A stretch of 64,000 nt of DNA from UBA4427 sp045106235. Lineage in GTDB: Bacteria > Myxococcota_A > UBA9160 > UBA4427. The stretch's first letter is position 1. Every line of letters starts with the position of its first letter. The notes below the pieces were generated by a model. The model did not search any database and had not been told where the DNA came from. It was given only the letters and a program-made list of their open reading frames with translations. The stretch spans positions 26,328 to 90,327 of the forward strand of contig JBGCEJ010000022.1 in assembly GCA_045106235.1 (NCBI GenBank). Reading direction: 5' to 3'. Below are positions 1 through 8,930 of the stretch, piece after piece. A program made the translations under genes and the position numbers.

Positions 1-1433
1 GCGCTGGCCACGGTTTCGACGGCGGCGTCTTGGCCAAAGACCACGGCCTTGAGATCCGACTCGAGGCGCTCAAGACGTTGGGCATCTTCCGAGACCGCGG
101 TTTCAAGAGGCACCCGCGCCATGCGCGCGACGGTGCGTTCGATGTCGCGCACGCCCACAGTTTTGCGCTTCTTACCGGAGGGGCGCAGGCGAACTGATGC
201 TCCCGCTTCGTCCATCACGTCGATTGCCTTGTCCGGAAGGAAGCGGTCGTTCACGTGGCGGATCGCGAGATCAACACAGGCCTTGAGCGCCGGGCCCGTA
301 AAGTGAACGCCATGATGTTCTTCGTAGCGCGGCGCGAGGCCCTTCAGAATCCGCACGCATTCTTCTGCGGTCGGCTCTTCCACGTCGACTTTTTGGAAGC
401 GGCGCGCAAGCGCACGGTCGCGCTCAAAATGTCGGTACTCCTGGTAGGTCGTCGAGCCCATGCAGCGAAGCGAGCCGTCAGCCAACCCCGGCTTCAAGAG
501 ATTCGAAGCATCGACCGTCGTCCCCTGAGCCGAACCCGCCCCCAGAATCGTATGAATCTCGTCGATGAAGAGGATCGTGCGTTCGCGCTCTTCAAGCGCC
601 GCAAGCAAGGCCTTGAACCGCGCCTCGAAATCGCCTCGGTACCGCGTGCCCGCAAGCAGCGCCCCCAGATCGAGCGAATGGACCTCTGTCCCCTCGAGAT
701 CTTCCGGAACGCGACCTTCGTGAATCCGCAGAGCCAGCCCTTCGGCCAGCGCCGTCTTTCCGACGCCGGTCTCGCCGACGAAGATCGGATTATTCTTGCG
801 GCGGCGCGCCAGGATATGAATCGCGCGATCGAGTTCCGCCGCACGTCCGATCAAGGGATCCAGCTTGCCCTCGGCGGCGCGGTCCGTGAGGTTCTTCGCG
901 AAGGCGCCAAGCGGATCCGCAGGGACCCCCTCGCTCTCTTCTCCGCCCATCATCGGCGCAGCGCCCATACTCTCTTCGTCGAATCCCCCCTCGCCTAGAC
1001 GGGACTCCCCATGGCTAATAAAACGAAGCACGTCGATCCGCGACACACCCTGAGCCCGGAGCAGCGTCATCGAATGCGCATCGGGCTCCTGGAACAATGC
1101 CGCGAGCAGGTCACTGATCTCGACCTCTTCTTTTTCGGCGCTCTCGGTATGGTCGATCGCATGTTGAATCACGCGGTGAAAAGCGAGGGTCTGCATCGTA
1201 TCCACGGGCTCATCCCCGGGAACGACTTCCAGATCCTCATCAAAGAAGCGTTCGAGCTCGACCCGCAATCGGTCCACGTCCGCGCCCGAGTGAAGCAGGA
1301 TGCGTGCGCCGTCCTCGCTATGGATCAGAGCGTAAAGCAGATGCTCGACCGTGAGATAGGCATGCCGCCGCACGATGGCCTCGCGCTGTGCCGCCTGCAG
1401 CGTCAGCTGTAGATCTCGACCGATCGAACTCAT
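1..1433 (-). CDS. clpA: ClpA, ATP-binding subunit of ClpAP protease (N-terminal part, runs off the window)
   Basis: About 477 N-terminal residues are visible; the C-terminal part lies beyond position 1. It is a Hsp100 unfoldase that feeds substrates to ClpP in the cytosol. Seen in translation: the N-domain double repeat (starts MSSIGRDLQLTLQAAQ), then D1 with Walker A GETGVGKT near residue 210, Walker B ILFIDEIHT and the DRFLPDKAIDVMDEAG segment typical of Clp ATPases. The ATG at 1433-1431 overlaps the clpS stop as ATGA, so the pair is translationally coupled. There is no coiled-coil M-domain between D1 and the start of D2, which separates it from ClpB. The call is firm; only completeness cannot be judged. 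Confidence 0.96.
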   Translation of the reverse strand, partial: MSSIGRDLQLTLQAAQREAIVRRHAYLTVEHLLYALIHSEDGARILLHSGADVDRLRVELERFFDEDLEVVPGDEPVDTMQTLAFHRVIQHAIDHTESAEKEEVEISDLLAALFQEPDAHSMTLLRAQGVSRIDVLRFISHGESRLGEGGFDEESMGAAPMMGGEESEGVPADPLGAFAKNLTDRAAEGKLDPLIGRAAELDRAIHILARRRKNNPIFVGETGVGKTALAEGLALRIHEGRVPEDLEGTEVHSLDLGALLAGTRYRGDFEARFKALLAALEERERTILFIDEIHTILGAGSAQGTTVDASNLLKPGLADGSLRCMGSTTYQEYRHFERDRALARRFQKVDVEEPTAEECVRILKGLAPRYEEHHGVHFTGPALKACVDLAIRHVNDRFLPDKAIDVMDEAGASVRLRPSGKKRKTVGVRDIERTVARMARVPLETAVSEDAQRLERLESDLKAVVFGQDAAVETVAS

Positions 1434-1882
1434 TCTTTTTCAACTCCCGAGCGAAGCGGGTATCCCCGTTCCTCCGCCATTCGCAGCACCGTGGCTGATT
1501 TCGTCTCTGCCACTTCGAGAACGTAGACACCGCCTACGCCCATCCCGCTCCGATGAATCTGCAACATGATTTGGGTCGCCGCGGAAGGACTCTTTCCAAA
1601 GACCTTCTCGAGCACCTGCACCACGAATTCCATCGGCGTGTAATTATCGTTGTAGAGGATGACCTTGAAGCGCGGCGGCCGGGAGGTCTTCTTCCGCTCG
1701 AGGGTCGCGAGCCCTCGGTCACGCTCGCGACTGGGATCAACCGGGTCCTTATCCTTGGGCGGGGGACCACCCGGCGGCGGATCGGAGGGCGTTTCCGGCG
1801 GCGACATCCGCGGCTGGACACCCTCGGGGCCAACCGGATCGGCCAGGGGAGCATGCGCGGAATGGGCCCGTCTGCGATTCAT
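1430..1882 (-). CDS. clpS: ClpS, ClpA adaptor for N-end rule substrates
   Basis: About 150 aa. ClpS binds the ClpA N-domain and delivers proteins with destabilising N-terminal residues. The C-terminal 85 residues carry the family core: KVILYNDNYTPMEFVVQVL with the D-N-D/Y-T-P-M-E-F substrate pocket, then FGKSPSAATQIMLQIHRSG and VAETKSATVLRMAEERGYPL. The first ~60 residues are a Pro/Gly-rich tail longer than in the Escherichia coli protein. Several in-frame ATGs cluster at 1882, 1888 and 1891; AGGAG abuts the last of these and sits about 9 nt before 1882, so 1882 is chosen, with a few residues of uncertainty. The stop overlaps clpA by ATGA. Confidence 0.95.
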   Translation of the reverse strand: MNRRRAHSAHAPLADPVGPEGVQPRMSPPETPSDPPPGGPPPKDKDPVDPSRERDRGLATLERKKTSRPPRFKVILYNDNYTPMEFVVQVLEKVFGKSPSAATQIMLQIHRSGMGVGGVYVLEVAETKSATVLRMAEERGYPLRSGVEKE

Positions 1883-1964
1883 CGACATCATCTCCTGAAG
1901 CATAGCCTGCCCGTCCCACTCGTCGCAGCACCCTCGCCCTTCAATGCGGCTACACTTGGCGGGC

Positions 1965-3155
1965 ATGCCCGAGTCCGAGCCGAAGATCGAAATCGCCCTG
2001 GAAGACGGAATCGCCGGAATCGAGCCCAAAGAATGGGATCGGCTCGTCGGAGATGCCTCTCCTTTTCTTGAATGGGCCTTCCTCGCCAGTCTCGAAGAAG
2101 CAGGCACCCTCGGCGAATCCTCGGGCTGGGATGCGCGGCCGCTGATCGCTCGGGAAGACGGCCGCCTGGTTGCCGCCTGCCCTCTGTATATCAAGACGAA
2201 TAGCGAGGGCGAGTTCGTCTTCGACTACGCTTGGGCGGACGCGGCCCATCGCGGCGGCATCCAGTACTACCCGAAGCTCTTGGTCGGCGTTCCTTTCTCC
2301 CCCGTGACGGGCTCCCGCTTTCTGGTCGCCCCCGAGGCAGACCGCGATGCCTGGATCGCCCGGCTCGGGACAGCGCTGCGCGAGATATGTCAGAGCAACG
2401 ACATTTCGAGCGTGCACGTCAATTTCTGTCCACCGGAAGAAGCGGAAGCGCTCGCCCCTCTCGGCTTTCACACCCGAGTGGGCCTCCAATATCATTGGCA
2501 TAACCACGACTATGCTGATTTCGAAGCTTACCTGGGCGCGTTCCGAAGCAAACGCCGCAACCAGATCCGCCGCGAGCGCCGCGAAATGGAAAAACAAGGC
2601 GTCGAGATCAAGACCTATGCCGGGGAAGACATCACGCCCGACCTCGCGGAGCCGATGTACGATTTCTACTTGGACACGATTCGCGCGCGGGCCTGGGGCC
2701 GGCAGTATTTAAACCGCGAAGCTTTTGATCTCTTCGTCGAGCGCTTTCGCGAGCGCCTCGTCTTCATTGTCGCGGAGCAGGACGGCGAGAAGATCGCAGG
2801 CACGTTCAATGTCGAAAAAGGCGATGCCCTCTATGGCCGCTATTGGGGCGCGAAGAAGATGGTGAGGCATTTGCATTTCAACGTGTGTTATTACGCCGCC
2901 GTGGAGCACTGCATCGAGCGCGGCCTCGCACGATTCGAACCCGGCGCCGGCGGCGAATACAAACAAGTCCGCGGCTTCGATGCCTCGCCGACCTACTCCG
3001 CGCATTTCATCGCGGACGAACGCCTCCAACATGCGGTCGGTCAATTCCTCGAAAGCGAACGCCAGCAGGCCGAAAACACCATCGACTGGTACCGAGAAAA
3101 CAGCGCGCTCAAATCAACGGACGCACCCAGCCCGGTCGACCCTTCAGCCGATTAG
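1965..3155 (+). CDS. FemAB/GNAT-like protein of the peptidogalycan-recognition (DUF482) family
   Basis: 396 aa. The sequence matches the acyl-CoA N-acyltransferase-fold family annotated as peptidogalycan biosynthesis/recognition: an early PFLEWAFLASLEEAGT, then GGIQYYPKLLVGVPFSPVTG, a central HWHNHDYADFEAYLGAF followed by the basic KRRNQIRRERREM stretch, and a late FEPGAGGEYKQVRGFDASPT. Length is normal for the family. The ATG at 1965 (MPESEPKIE) is preferred over the one at 1944. The true substrate is unknown; an aminoacyl or acyl transfer role is inferred from the fold only. The stop overlaps the convergent downstream gene by 3 nt. Confidence 0.85.
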   Translation: MPESEPKIEIALEDGIAGIEPKEWDRLVGDASPFLEWAFLASLEEAGTLGESSGWDARPLIAREDGRLVAACPLYIKTNSEGEFVFDYAWADAAHRGGIQYYPKLLVGVPFSPVTGSRFLVAPEADRDAWIARLGTALREICQSNDISSVHVNFCPPEEAEALAPLGFHTRVGLQYHWHNHDYADFEAYLGAFRSKRRNQIRRERREMEKQGVEIKTYAGEDITPDLAEPMYDFYLDTIRARAWGRQYLNREAFDLFVERFRERLVFIVAEQDGEKIAGTFNVEKGDALYGRYWGAKKMVRHLHFNVCYYAAVEHCIERGLARFEPGAGGEYKQVRGFDASPTYSAHFIADERLQHAVGQFLESERQQAENTIDWYRENSALKSTDAPSPVDPSAD

Positions 3156-3649
3156 ATCGACACGCCATCGTTCATCGCGGAGAGGATGAACATCTGCTCT
3201 CCGTGGGTCAGCGTCGGCTTGTTCGTGAGTTCCTTGAGTCGCGCCTGTCGACTCTGCCCGCCCTGCCCTGAAGCGCCGGCCCCCGCGCCCCCGTCCGGAT
3301 CATCAAAACGAGCATCCAGACGAACGATTCGAATCTGCCGCTCAATCCAGCCCGCCTGCATGATCACTTCGCTTGCCCCTTCGAGGTTCGAAGCCACGAT
3401 GCGGTCTCCGACCAAGGCCAGCCCTTCCGCCCCTTGCCAGAGAATTCGGTCGGGCGCGAAAGCGGCGCGAACCCGGCGCGCGGATTGATCATCCGGGATC
3501 ACGAAGACCAGAACGAGCCCGTCCTCCTCGCTAGCGGATTCTCCGATGAGCCCCACCTCTCGGCCCAATCGGGGGCCCTCAACGGCGGCCACCGTGAAGA
3601 AGATCAATCCCGCCAGCATCATCCCGGCCTGAAAAGCAGCAGTTTTCAT
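3152..3649 (-). CDS. Exported hypothetical protein
   Basis: 165 aa when started at MKTAAFQAGMMLAG, which gives a clean hydrophobic signal segment (residues ~5-22, GMMLAGLIFFTVAAVEG) and probable Sec export; a longer start at 3691 is possible but adds nothing recognisable. The mature part has an alpha/beta region (LVLVFVIPDDQSARRVRAAF, ALVGDRIVASNLE), a Gly/Ala-rich low-complexity run near residue 125 and a short helical end. I do not recognise a family. It is convergent with the FemAB-like gene, with the stop codons overlapping. Confidence 0.6.
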   Translation of the reverse strand: MKTAAFQAGMMLAGLIFFTVAAVEGPRLGREVGLIGESASEEDGLVLVFVIPDDQSARRVRAAFAPDRILWQGAEGLALVGDRIVASNLEGASEVIMQAGWIERQIRIVRLDARFDDPDGGAGAGASGQGGQSRQARLKELTNKPTLTHGEQMFILSAMNDGVSI

Positions 3650-3792
3650 GACGGGCGTATCGTCCCCCTGGAGAGCGAGATTGAGACCCAATCGGGCGCT
3701 TTTAGACCCGAGACATACGGCATTAACCCGATGCTAGAAAGCTGCGCCCTCGGCAAACTGAGACCTCACTCTGGCGTCTTAGGAGATATTCA

Positions 3793-4794
3793 ATGCCCGC
3801 TGATCAAGACGGGTGGCAACGCAGTCCCGTCGGCCAAGACGCTCGAATGCCAGGCTCCGCACCTGCTTCTCCGGAAGCAATCGGGGCGCCGCCTATATTG
3901 AAAACGGACCTGGGTACAGACCCGGGGAAAACGCCGGGTGCAGAGAGCCCCAGCGGCGCTTTCAGCCCCTCCGCGGCGTACCTCGACCAGCTCGGTGAGG
4001 GCTCTAGGCGGACGATGCGAGAGGCCCTCGCCAAGCTCGCGCATTGGGCCTCGGACGGAAAATGCGATGCCGAGACGCTGCCCTGGCAGCTGCTGCGTAT
4101 CGAACATACCGCTGCGCTCCGGACGCGCTTGGCGGCGAACTTGGCTCCGGCGACCGCGAATAAGCATCTCGCGGCGCTCCGAGGCGTGCTGAAGCAATGC
4201 TGGCGGCATGGCGACATGTCCGCCGAGGCCTATCAGCGCGCGATCGACCTGCCCCCGGTTCGCGGCGGATCGCCCCGGAAATCGGCGCCCTTGGGTCCGG
4301 CTGAGCTGAAGCGACTTACGGATGCCTGCGTCGGCGATACCAGTCCGGCGGGCGCACGAGACGAAGCGCTCTTGGCGCTGCTTTACGGAGCGAGTCTTCG
4401 CCGTTCGGAAGCCGTTGCGCTCGATTTTTCAGACTACGATCTCGAGCGGGACGAGCTGACGGTCCGGGGCGCGAATCAGCGTGAGCCGCGATGTTTTGTC
4501 GCCAACGCCGATGCACGCCGCGCTCTTGAACGATGGATCCTGATCCGCGGGCCCGAGCCGGGACCGCTTTTTAATCCGGTGAATAAGGGGGGGCGCATCG
4601 AGCGCCGCCGCCTGTCCGAGCAAGCGATCTACATCGCCTGCCAAAAACGAGCGTCCGAAGCCGGCCTGCCGCCCACCAGTCCTGAGGACCTGCGGCGCGC
4701 GGACGCCTCGGGACGGACTCGACCCGCTCGGTCAGACGGTGCGCGCTCGGTCGCGCAGGGGGACGGCGGATCCAACTCGCCGTCTCCGGCTTAG
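3793..4794 (+). pseudogene. Degraded tyrosine recombinase (phage-type integrase)
   Basis: Open for 333 codons but apparently decayed. An N-terminal SAM-like DNA-binding domain is recognisable (residues ~60-155, with ATANKHLAALRGVLKQCW), followed by the start of the catalytic domain with box I LLALLYGASLRRSEAVALDF, which keeps the first catalytic Arg, and YIACQKRASEAGLPPTSP. The next motif should be HxLRRT: here it reads PEDLRRADAS, with Glu in place of His, and the normal LGHxxxxTTxxY segment with the nucleophilic Tyr is absent. The last ~35 codons are low-complexity Arg/Ser/Gly, as expected after a frameshift. It would be catalytically dead as read. No att-like repeats were seen around it. 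Confidence 0.75.
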
Positions 4795-4859
4795 CCGTCG
4801 TCGGCGCCGGTCGCCACGGGAGAGCGCTGGCGGCAAAGAAGCACGGGGAAAGAGCGAGT

Positions 4860-4914
4860 AGCAACGCGGCAAAAGCGCGACAGAAGCGCGGTAAAAGCGC
4901 GTTAGAAGCAGGCG
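4860..4914. repeat. 11-bp tandem repeat, five imperfect copies
   Basis: Five successive 11-nt units start at 4860, 4871, 4882, 4893 and 4904. The middle three follow ARAAGCGCGNN; the first and last are more diverged. The array lies between the decayed integrase and the 3' end of lipA. The period is not a multiple of three, so it is not a coding repeat. It could be recombinase or replication debris, or simple slippage. Confidence 0.7.
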
Positions 4915-4929
4915 TTGCGACGAGGCCGC

Positions 4930-5862
4930 TTAGGCCTCCGCCAAGCTCGCTTCCCGAGCTGCTTGCAGAAGGCGGAAGTCCTTCTCCGCGTGGTAGGAAG
5001 AGCGCGTGAGCGGTGAAGCGGAGACGAGTAGGAATCCGCGCGCTTCCGCCTCCGCGGTGATTTCCTCGAATTCGTCCGGCGGCATATAGCGCTCGACCCG
5101 CGCATGCTTGGGTGTTGGACGCAGGTACTGCCCCACCGTCAGGAAGTCGACATCCGACTCTCGCAGATCATCCATCACCTGCCGAATTTCATCCCGCTCC
5201 TCGCCGAGCCCCACCATAATGCCACTCTTGGTAAAGGTCTGGGGCCGAAGCCGCTTCGCTTCCGCGAGCAGACCGAGCGAATGGCGATAGTCGGCGCCCG
5301 GCCGAACCCGCTTATACAGGCGCGGCACCGTCTCGAGGTTGTGGTTGTACACGTCCGGCGCCGCAGCGATTACGGCGCCGATCGCCGCAGGTTTGCGCCG
5401 AAAATCAGGCGTCAGCACTTCGATCGTTGTCGCGGGCGCATCCCGCCGGATGGCCTCGATGCAGAGCGCGAATTGGCCCGAACCGCCGTCGGCGAGATCG
5501 TCGCGATCAACAGACGTGATCACAACATGCTGCAGTCCAAGCTCTGCCACGGCACGCGCCAAATGCTCCGGCTCCTCGGCATCCACCGCATCGGGCATCC
5601 CCGTGTCGACGTTGCAAAAGGCGCAGGCCCGCGTGCAGACCGACCCGAGAATCATCACCGTGGCATGCCGCTCTGCCCAACATTCCGAGAGATTTGGGCA
5701 GGCCGCCTCTTCGCAAACGGTGTTGAGCTTCAGCCGTCGCATCAGCGCACGGGTATCTTCGACCTTCGGATCCGCAGAGAGCCGAATCCGAATCCAAGGC
5801 GGCCGAGGGAGATCCTCCGCTTGGGCTTCCCGCCCGCCTATTTGAAGAAGCTGATCCGCCAA
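4930..5862 (-). CDS. lipA: Lipoyl synthase
   Basis: 310 aa, normal family length. A radical-SAM enzyme that inserts two sulphurs into octanoylated lipoyl domains of E2 and H proteins. Both iron-sulphur motifs are intact: auxiliary cluster CEEAACPNLSEC near residue 50 and radical-SAM CTRACAFCNV near 80; the C-terminal SPLTRSSYHAEKDF carries the conserved R-S-S-Y element. The start is TTG at 5862: a strong AGGGAGGT lies about 5 nt upstream and no ATG fits. It sits 83 nt downstream of lpd on the same strand, with an E2 gene beyond, so it is probably cotranscribed with its own client proteins. Confidence 0.97.
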   Translation of the reverse strand: MADQLLQIGGREAQAEDLPRPPWIRIRLSADPKVEDTRALMRRLKLNTVCEEAACPNLSECWAERHATVMILGSVCTRACAFCNVDTGMPDAVDAEEPEHLARAVAELGLQHVVITSVDRDDLADGGSGQFALCIEAIRRDAPATTIEVLTPDFRRKPAAIGAVIAAAPDVYNHNLETVPRLYKRVRPGADYRHSLGLLAEAKRLRPQTFTKSGIMVGLGEERDEIRQVMDDLRESDVDFLTVGQYLRPTPKHARVERYMPPDEFEEITAEAEARGFLLVSASPLTRSSYHAEKDFRLLQAAREASLAEA

Positions 5863-5945
5863 TCGGACCTCCCTGATGCGGACAAGCCAGACGCTGTCCG
5901 AGTTTCTCGCGAAGCTGCCGTCGCCCGGAAAGCCCCGAAGCCGAT

Positions 5946-7349
5946 CTACATATGAATCGCGCGGCCGTACGCGTCGAGCGTCGATTCGTGCATCATCTCC
6001 GAGAGGGTAGGATGCGGGAAGACGCTCTGCATCAATTCCGCCTCTGTGGTTTCGAGATTCATGGCCACCACAAAGCCCTGAATCAGCTCGGTCACTTCAG
6101 CGCCGATCATATGCGCCCCGAGGAGCTCACCCGTCTTCGCATCGAAGATCGTCTTGATCAGACCCTCGGTCTCGCCGAGCGCGATCGCTTTGCCGTTCCC
6201 GATAAACGGGAAGCGCCCGACCCGGATTTCACGCCCGAGATCCGTCGCCGCCGCTTCGGTCAAGCCGACACTCGCGATCTGCGGCCGACAATACGTACAT
6301 CCGGGAATCCGCTCGGTCTTCATCGCGTGGAGATTCGTCCCGCCAGCGATCCGCTCCGCACAGAGCACCGCTTCATGAGTCGCCTTATGCGCCAACCAGG
6401 GCGGTCCCGCAACGTCGCCGATCGCATAGACATTCGGCTCGCCCGTCTCGGTCATTTCATTCGTGACGATATGCGTGCGGTCGACCACCACGCCCGTGCC
6501 TTCAAGGCCAAGGCCTTCGACGTTGCCTTCGATGCCCACCGCCAAAATCACACGATCGAAGGTCTCGGTCTTCGCCTCGCCCCCTTCCGCGGTAATGGTT
6601 GCGGTCACAGAATTGTCGCCCTTTTCAAGCGAACTGACCGTCGCACCTACGTGAATCTCCATACCCTGCTTCGTGAACTGCTTATGCGCGAGGGCCGAAA
6701 TTTCTTCGTCCTCCACCGGCAGAATTCGGGGCAGCGCTTCGACGATGGTCACCTGAGCGCCAAGATCTCGGTAGAAACTCGCGAACTCGACGCCGATCGC
6801 ACCAGAGCCCACGACCAGAAGTCGCTGCGGCATCATGTTGGGGACCATGGCCTCGCGGTAGCTCCAGATCAACTCGCCGTCAGCCTCAAGCCCGGGCAGC
6901 GACCGCGCATGCGCGCCCGTCGCGATGATGATGCTCCCTGCTTCGAGTTCAACCCGCGCTTCGCCTTCACTTTCGACGAGTACCCGGCCTGGACCGTTCA
7001 GCCGACCAAAGCCCATATGCACGTCGACGCCGTTCTTCTTCATCAAGTGCTTCACGCCGGTATTGAGTCGCTTCGAAACCTTGCGCGAGCGCTTCACCAC
7101 TTTCTCGAGCTCAAACGTGACGCCCTCGACCGCAAGTCCGTAATCCTTCGCGTTGTCGATCAGATGATGCACTTCCGAAGAACGCAGCAGCGCCTTCGTC
7201 GGAATGCAGCCCCAGTTCAGGCAGACGCCTCCCAGGTTTTCTGATTCCACCAGCGCCACGGTCAGCCCGAGCTGGCGCGCTCGGATCGCTGCGGGATAAC
7301 CGCCGGGCCCACCACCGATTACGACGACGTCATAGGATGCGTTGCTCAT
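5946..7349 (-). CDS. lpd: Dihydrolipoyl dehydrogenase (E3)
   Basis: 467 aa FAD/NAD disulphide oxidoreductase that reoxidises dihydrolipoamide of 2-oxoacid dehydrogenase complexes. Seen: N-terminal FAD Rossmann motif VVVIGGGPGGYPAAIRA, redox-active disulphide GGVCLNWGCIPTKALL, NAD motif VVGSGAIGVEFASF, second FAD motif VYAIGDVAGPPWLAHKA and the C-terminal base region FPHPTLSEMMHES. The start at 7349 (MSNASYDVV) is preferred because AAGGAA lies ~7 nt upstream; an upstream ATG at 7379 would add 10 residues. It lies between the E2 gene and lipA on the same strand, an apparent operon. Confidence 0.97.
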   Translation of the reverse strand: MSNASYDVVVIGGGPGGYPAAIRARQLGLTVALVESENLGGVCLNWGCIPTKALLRSSEVHHLIDNAKDYGLAVEGVTFELEKVVKRSRKVSKRLNTGVKHLMKKNGVDVHMGFGRLNGPGRVLVESEGEARVELEAGSIIIATGAHARSLPGLEADGELIWSYREAMVPNMMPQRLLVVGSGAIGVEFASFYRDLGAQVTIVEALPRILPVEDEEISALAHKQFTKQGMEIHVGATVSSLEKGDNSVTATITAEGGEAKTETFDRVILAVGIEGNVEGLGLEGTGVVVDRTHIVTNEMTETGEPNVYAIGDVAGPPWLAHKATHEAVLCAERIAGGTNLHAMKTERIPGCTYCRPQIASVGLTEAAATDLGREIRVGRFPFIGNGKAIALGETEGLIKTIFDAKTGELLGAHMIGAEVTELIQGFVVAMNLETTEAELMQSVFPHPTLSEMMHESTLDAYGRAIHM

Positions 7350-7451
7350 GTTTCGTTCCTTTTCATTTCTCATCGCCACTCGGCGGAATCACAAGTTGAT
7401 TTCGTTGATGGCCGAAGCGTCGACTTCGATCCACCTTGGTCGCTGCGCGCT

Positions 7452-8801
7452 CTAGAGCATCATGCCCATCGGATCCTCGACCCGTTCCCGAATCGCCGCG
7501 AGCAACTGAGCGCCCACGGCACCATCCACCGCCCGGTGATCCGCTGCCAGCGTGATGCCGGCGATCTGACCGACCGCGATTTCCCCGTCCCGCACCACGG
7601 GCTGCGCTTCCGCTGCCCCGACGCCCAGGATGCAAGCCTGCGGCGGGTTCAAGATGGGATAGACCGTCTCGATCCCGTACATCCCGAGGTTCGAAATCGT
7701 CATGCTTCCCCCTTGGTACTCCTCGGGCCGAAGCTTCCCCTCGCGGGCGCGTCCAGCCAGCTCCGTCACGGTCTCCGATATCCCGACAAGTCCGAGGCGG
7801 TCTGCATCCTTGACCACCGGCGTCACCAGCCCCCCTTCTGTCGCCACCGCGACCGAAAGGTCCACCGTCAAAAGCTGATGCATCACGTCGCCCATGAATC
7901 GCACGTTCGCGGCGGGGACATCACGCAGGCCGAGCGCCGCAGCTCGCAAAATAAAATCGTTCACCGAAAGTTTGACGCCGCGTCCCTCTTCAGCGAGCTG
8001 CGCATTCATCCGACTCCGCAGCGCCATCACCGAATCCATCGAACAGCGAACACGGAGATAAAAATGCGGTACCTCCTGCTTCGATTCGGTGAGGCGGCGC
8101 GCAATCGTCTTGCGCATCGCGCTGAGGCGAACGATCTCGACTCCTTCGTGGATCGCCGCCTCGCTCGCGACGGGCTGAGCGGACTGACTCGCATCAACTT
8201 CGGCCTCGGCCGCCGCTTCGCCCGCAGGTCGATCCGAAGCCCCGGGCGTCGCGCGCATAACATCAGCCTGGACAATCCGACCTCGCGAACCCGTTCCTTC
8301 AATTGCGGAAAGATCAATTCCCTGATCCGCAGCGACCCGCCGTGCCAGCGGCGTCGCTATCCGTTCCGCTCCGCCTGTTTCCGAGATGGGGGCGGGGGCC
8401 GCGGCGGGGACGGGAGCGGAGGCGGAGACCGGGGCGGGGGCGGGGGCGGAGACAGAGGCGGAGACGGGAGCCGCCCCGGGCTCACTCTTCTCCGAAGCGG
8501 GCTCTGCGGCAACCGATCCGTCATCCACCGCCTCGGCCGAAGCCGCGTCGCCGACATCGATGATCCCCAGCACCGTTCCGGGAACGACATCTTCGGTCCC
8601 CGCGGCCACGCTGAATTCCGTGATCGTGCCGCTCGCGGGGGCTTCGAGCTCGACGGTCGCCTTATCGGTCTCAAGTTCGGCGATGACATCGCCCTTTTCG
8701 ACCCGGTCGCCGACGGCCACCAACCAGGAAGCAAGGACGGCACTGCCTTCCTCGGCGTCTCCGCCCGAAGAAAGGCGAGGCATTTCAATCTGAAACGACA
8801 T
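7452..8801 (-). CDS. Short-form E2 dihydrolipoyl acyltransferase of a 2-oxoacid dehydrogenase complex
   Basis: 449 aa. One lipoyl domain (residues ~1-77, lipoyl-Lys in ELETDKATVE), an Ala/Pro/Ser-rich flexible linker (~85-140), an E3-binding domain (ATPLARRVAADQGIDLSAIE) and the catalytic core ending in ADHRAVDGAVGA, the DHRxxxDG active site. The architecture is that of PdhC-type E2s that normally pair with an E1 alpha/beta; no such E1 is in the window. MSFQIEMPRLS at 8801 is taken as the start, since upstream ATGs precede the lipoyl fold. First gene of the lpd-lipA cluster and divergent from the PatB-like gene. Acyl specificity (acetyl or branched-chain) cannot be told from sequence. Confidence 0.93.
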   Translation of the reverse strand: MSFQIEMPRLSSGGDAEEGSAVLASWLVAVGDRVEKGDVIAELETDKATVELEAPASGTITEFSVAAGTEDVVPGTVLGIIDVGDAASAEAVDDGSVAAEPASEKSEPGAAPVSASVSAPAPAPVSASAPVPAAAPAPISETGGAERIATPLARRVAADQGIDLSAIEGTGSRGRIVQADVMRATPGASDRPAGEAAAEAEVDASQSAQPVASEAAIHEGVEIVRLSAMRKTIARRLTESKQEVPHFYLRVRCSMDSVMALRSRMNAQLAEEGRGVKLSVNDFILRAAALGLRDVPAANVRFMGDVMHQLLTVDLSVAVATEGGLVTPVVKDADRLGLVGISETVTELAGRAREGKLRPEEYQGGSMTISNLGMYGIETVYPILNPPQACILGVGAAEAQPVVRDGEIAVGQIAGITLAADHRAVDGAVGAQLLAAIRERVEDPMGMML

Positions 8802-8930
8802 CGTCCTGACCACCCCCATGATCTTTGCCGCGCTTGGTTTCGAACGTTCTATCACGACCGAAAAGCACACCCCGAACAATAGCGTGTCTCTGCGCGCGCC
8901 CGATCTCATCGGCCTCGCTACCCTCCCGGC

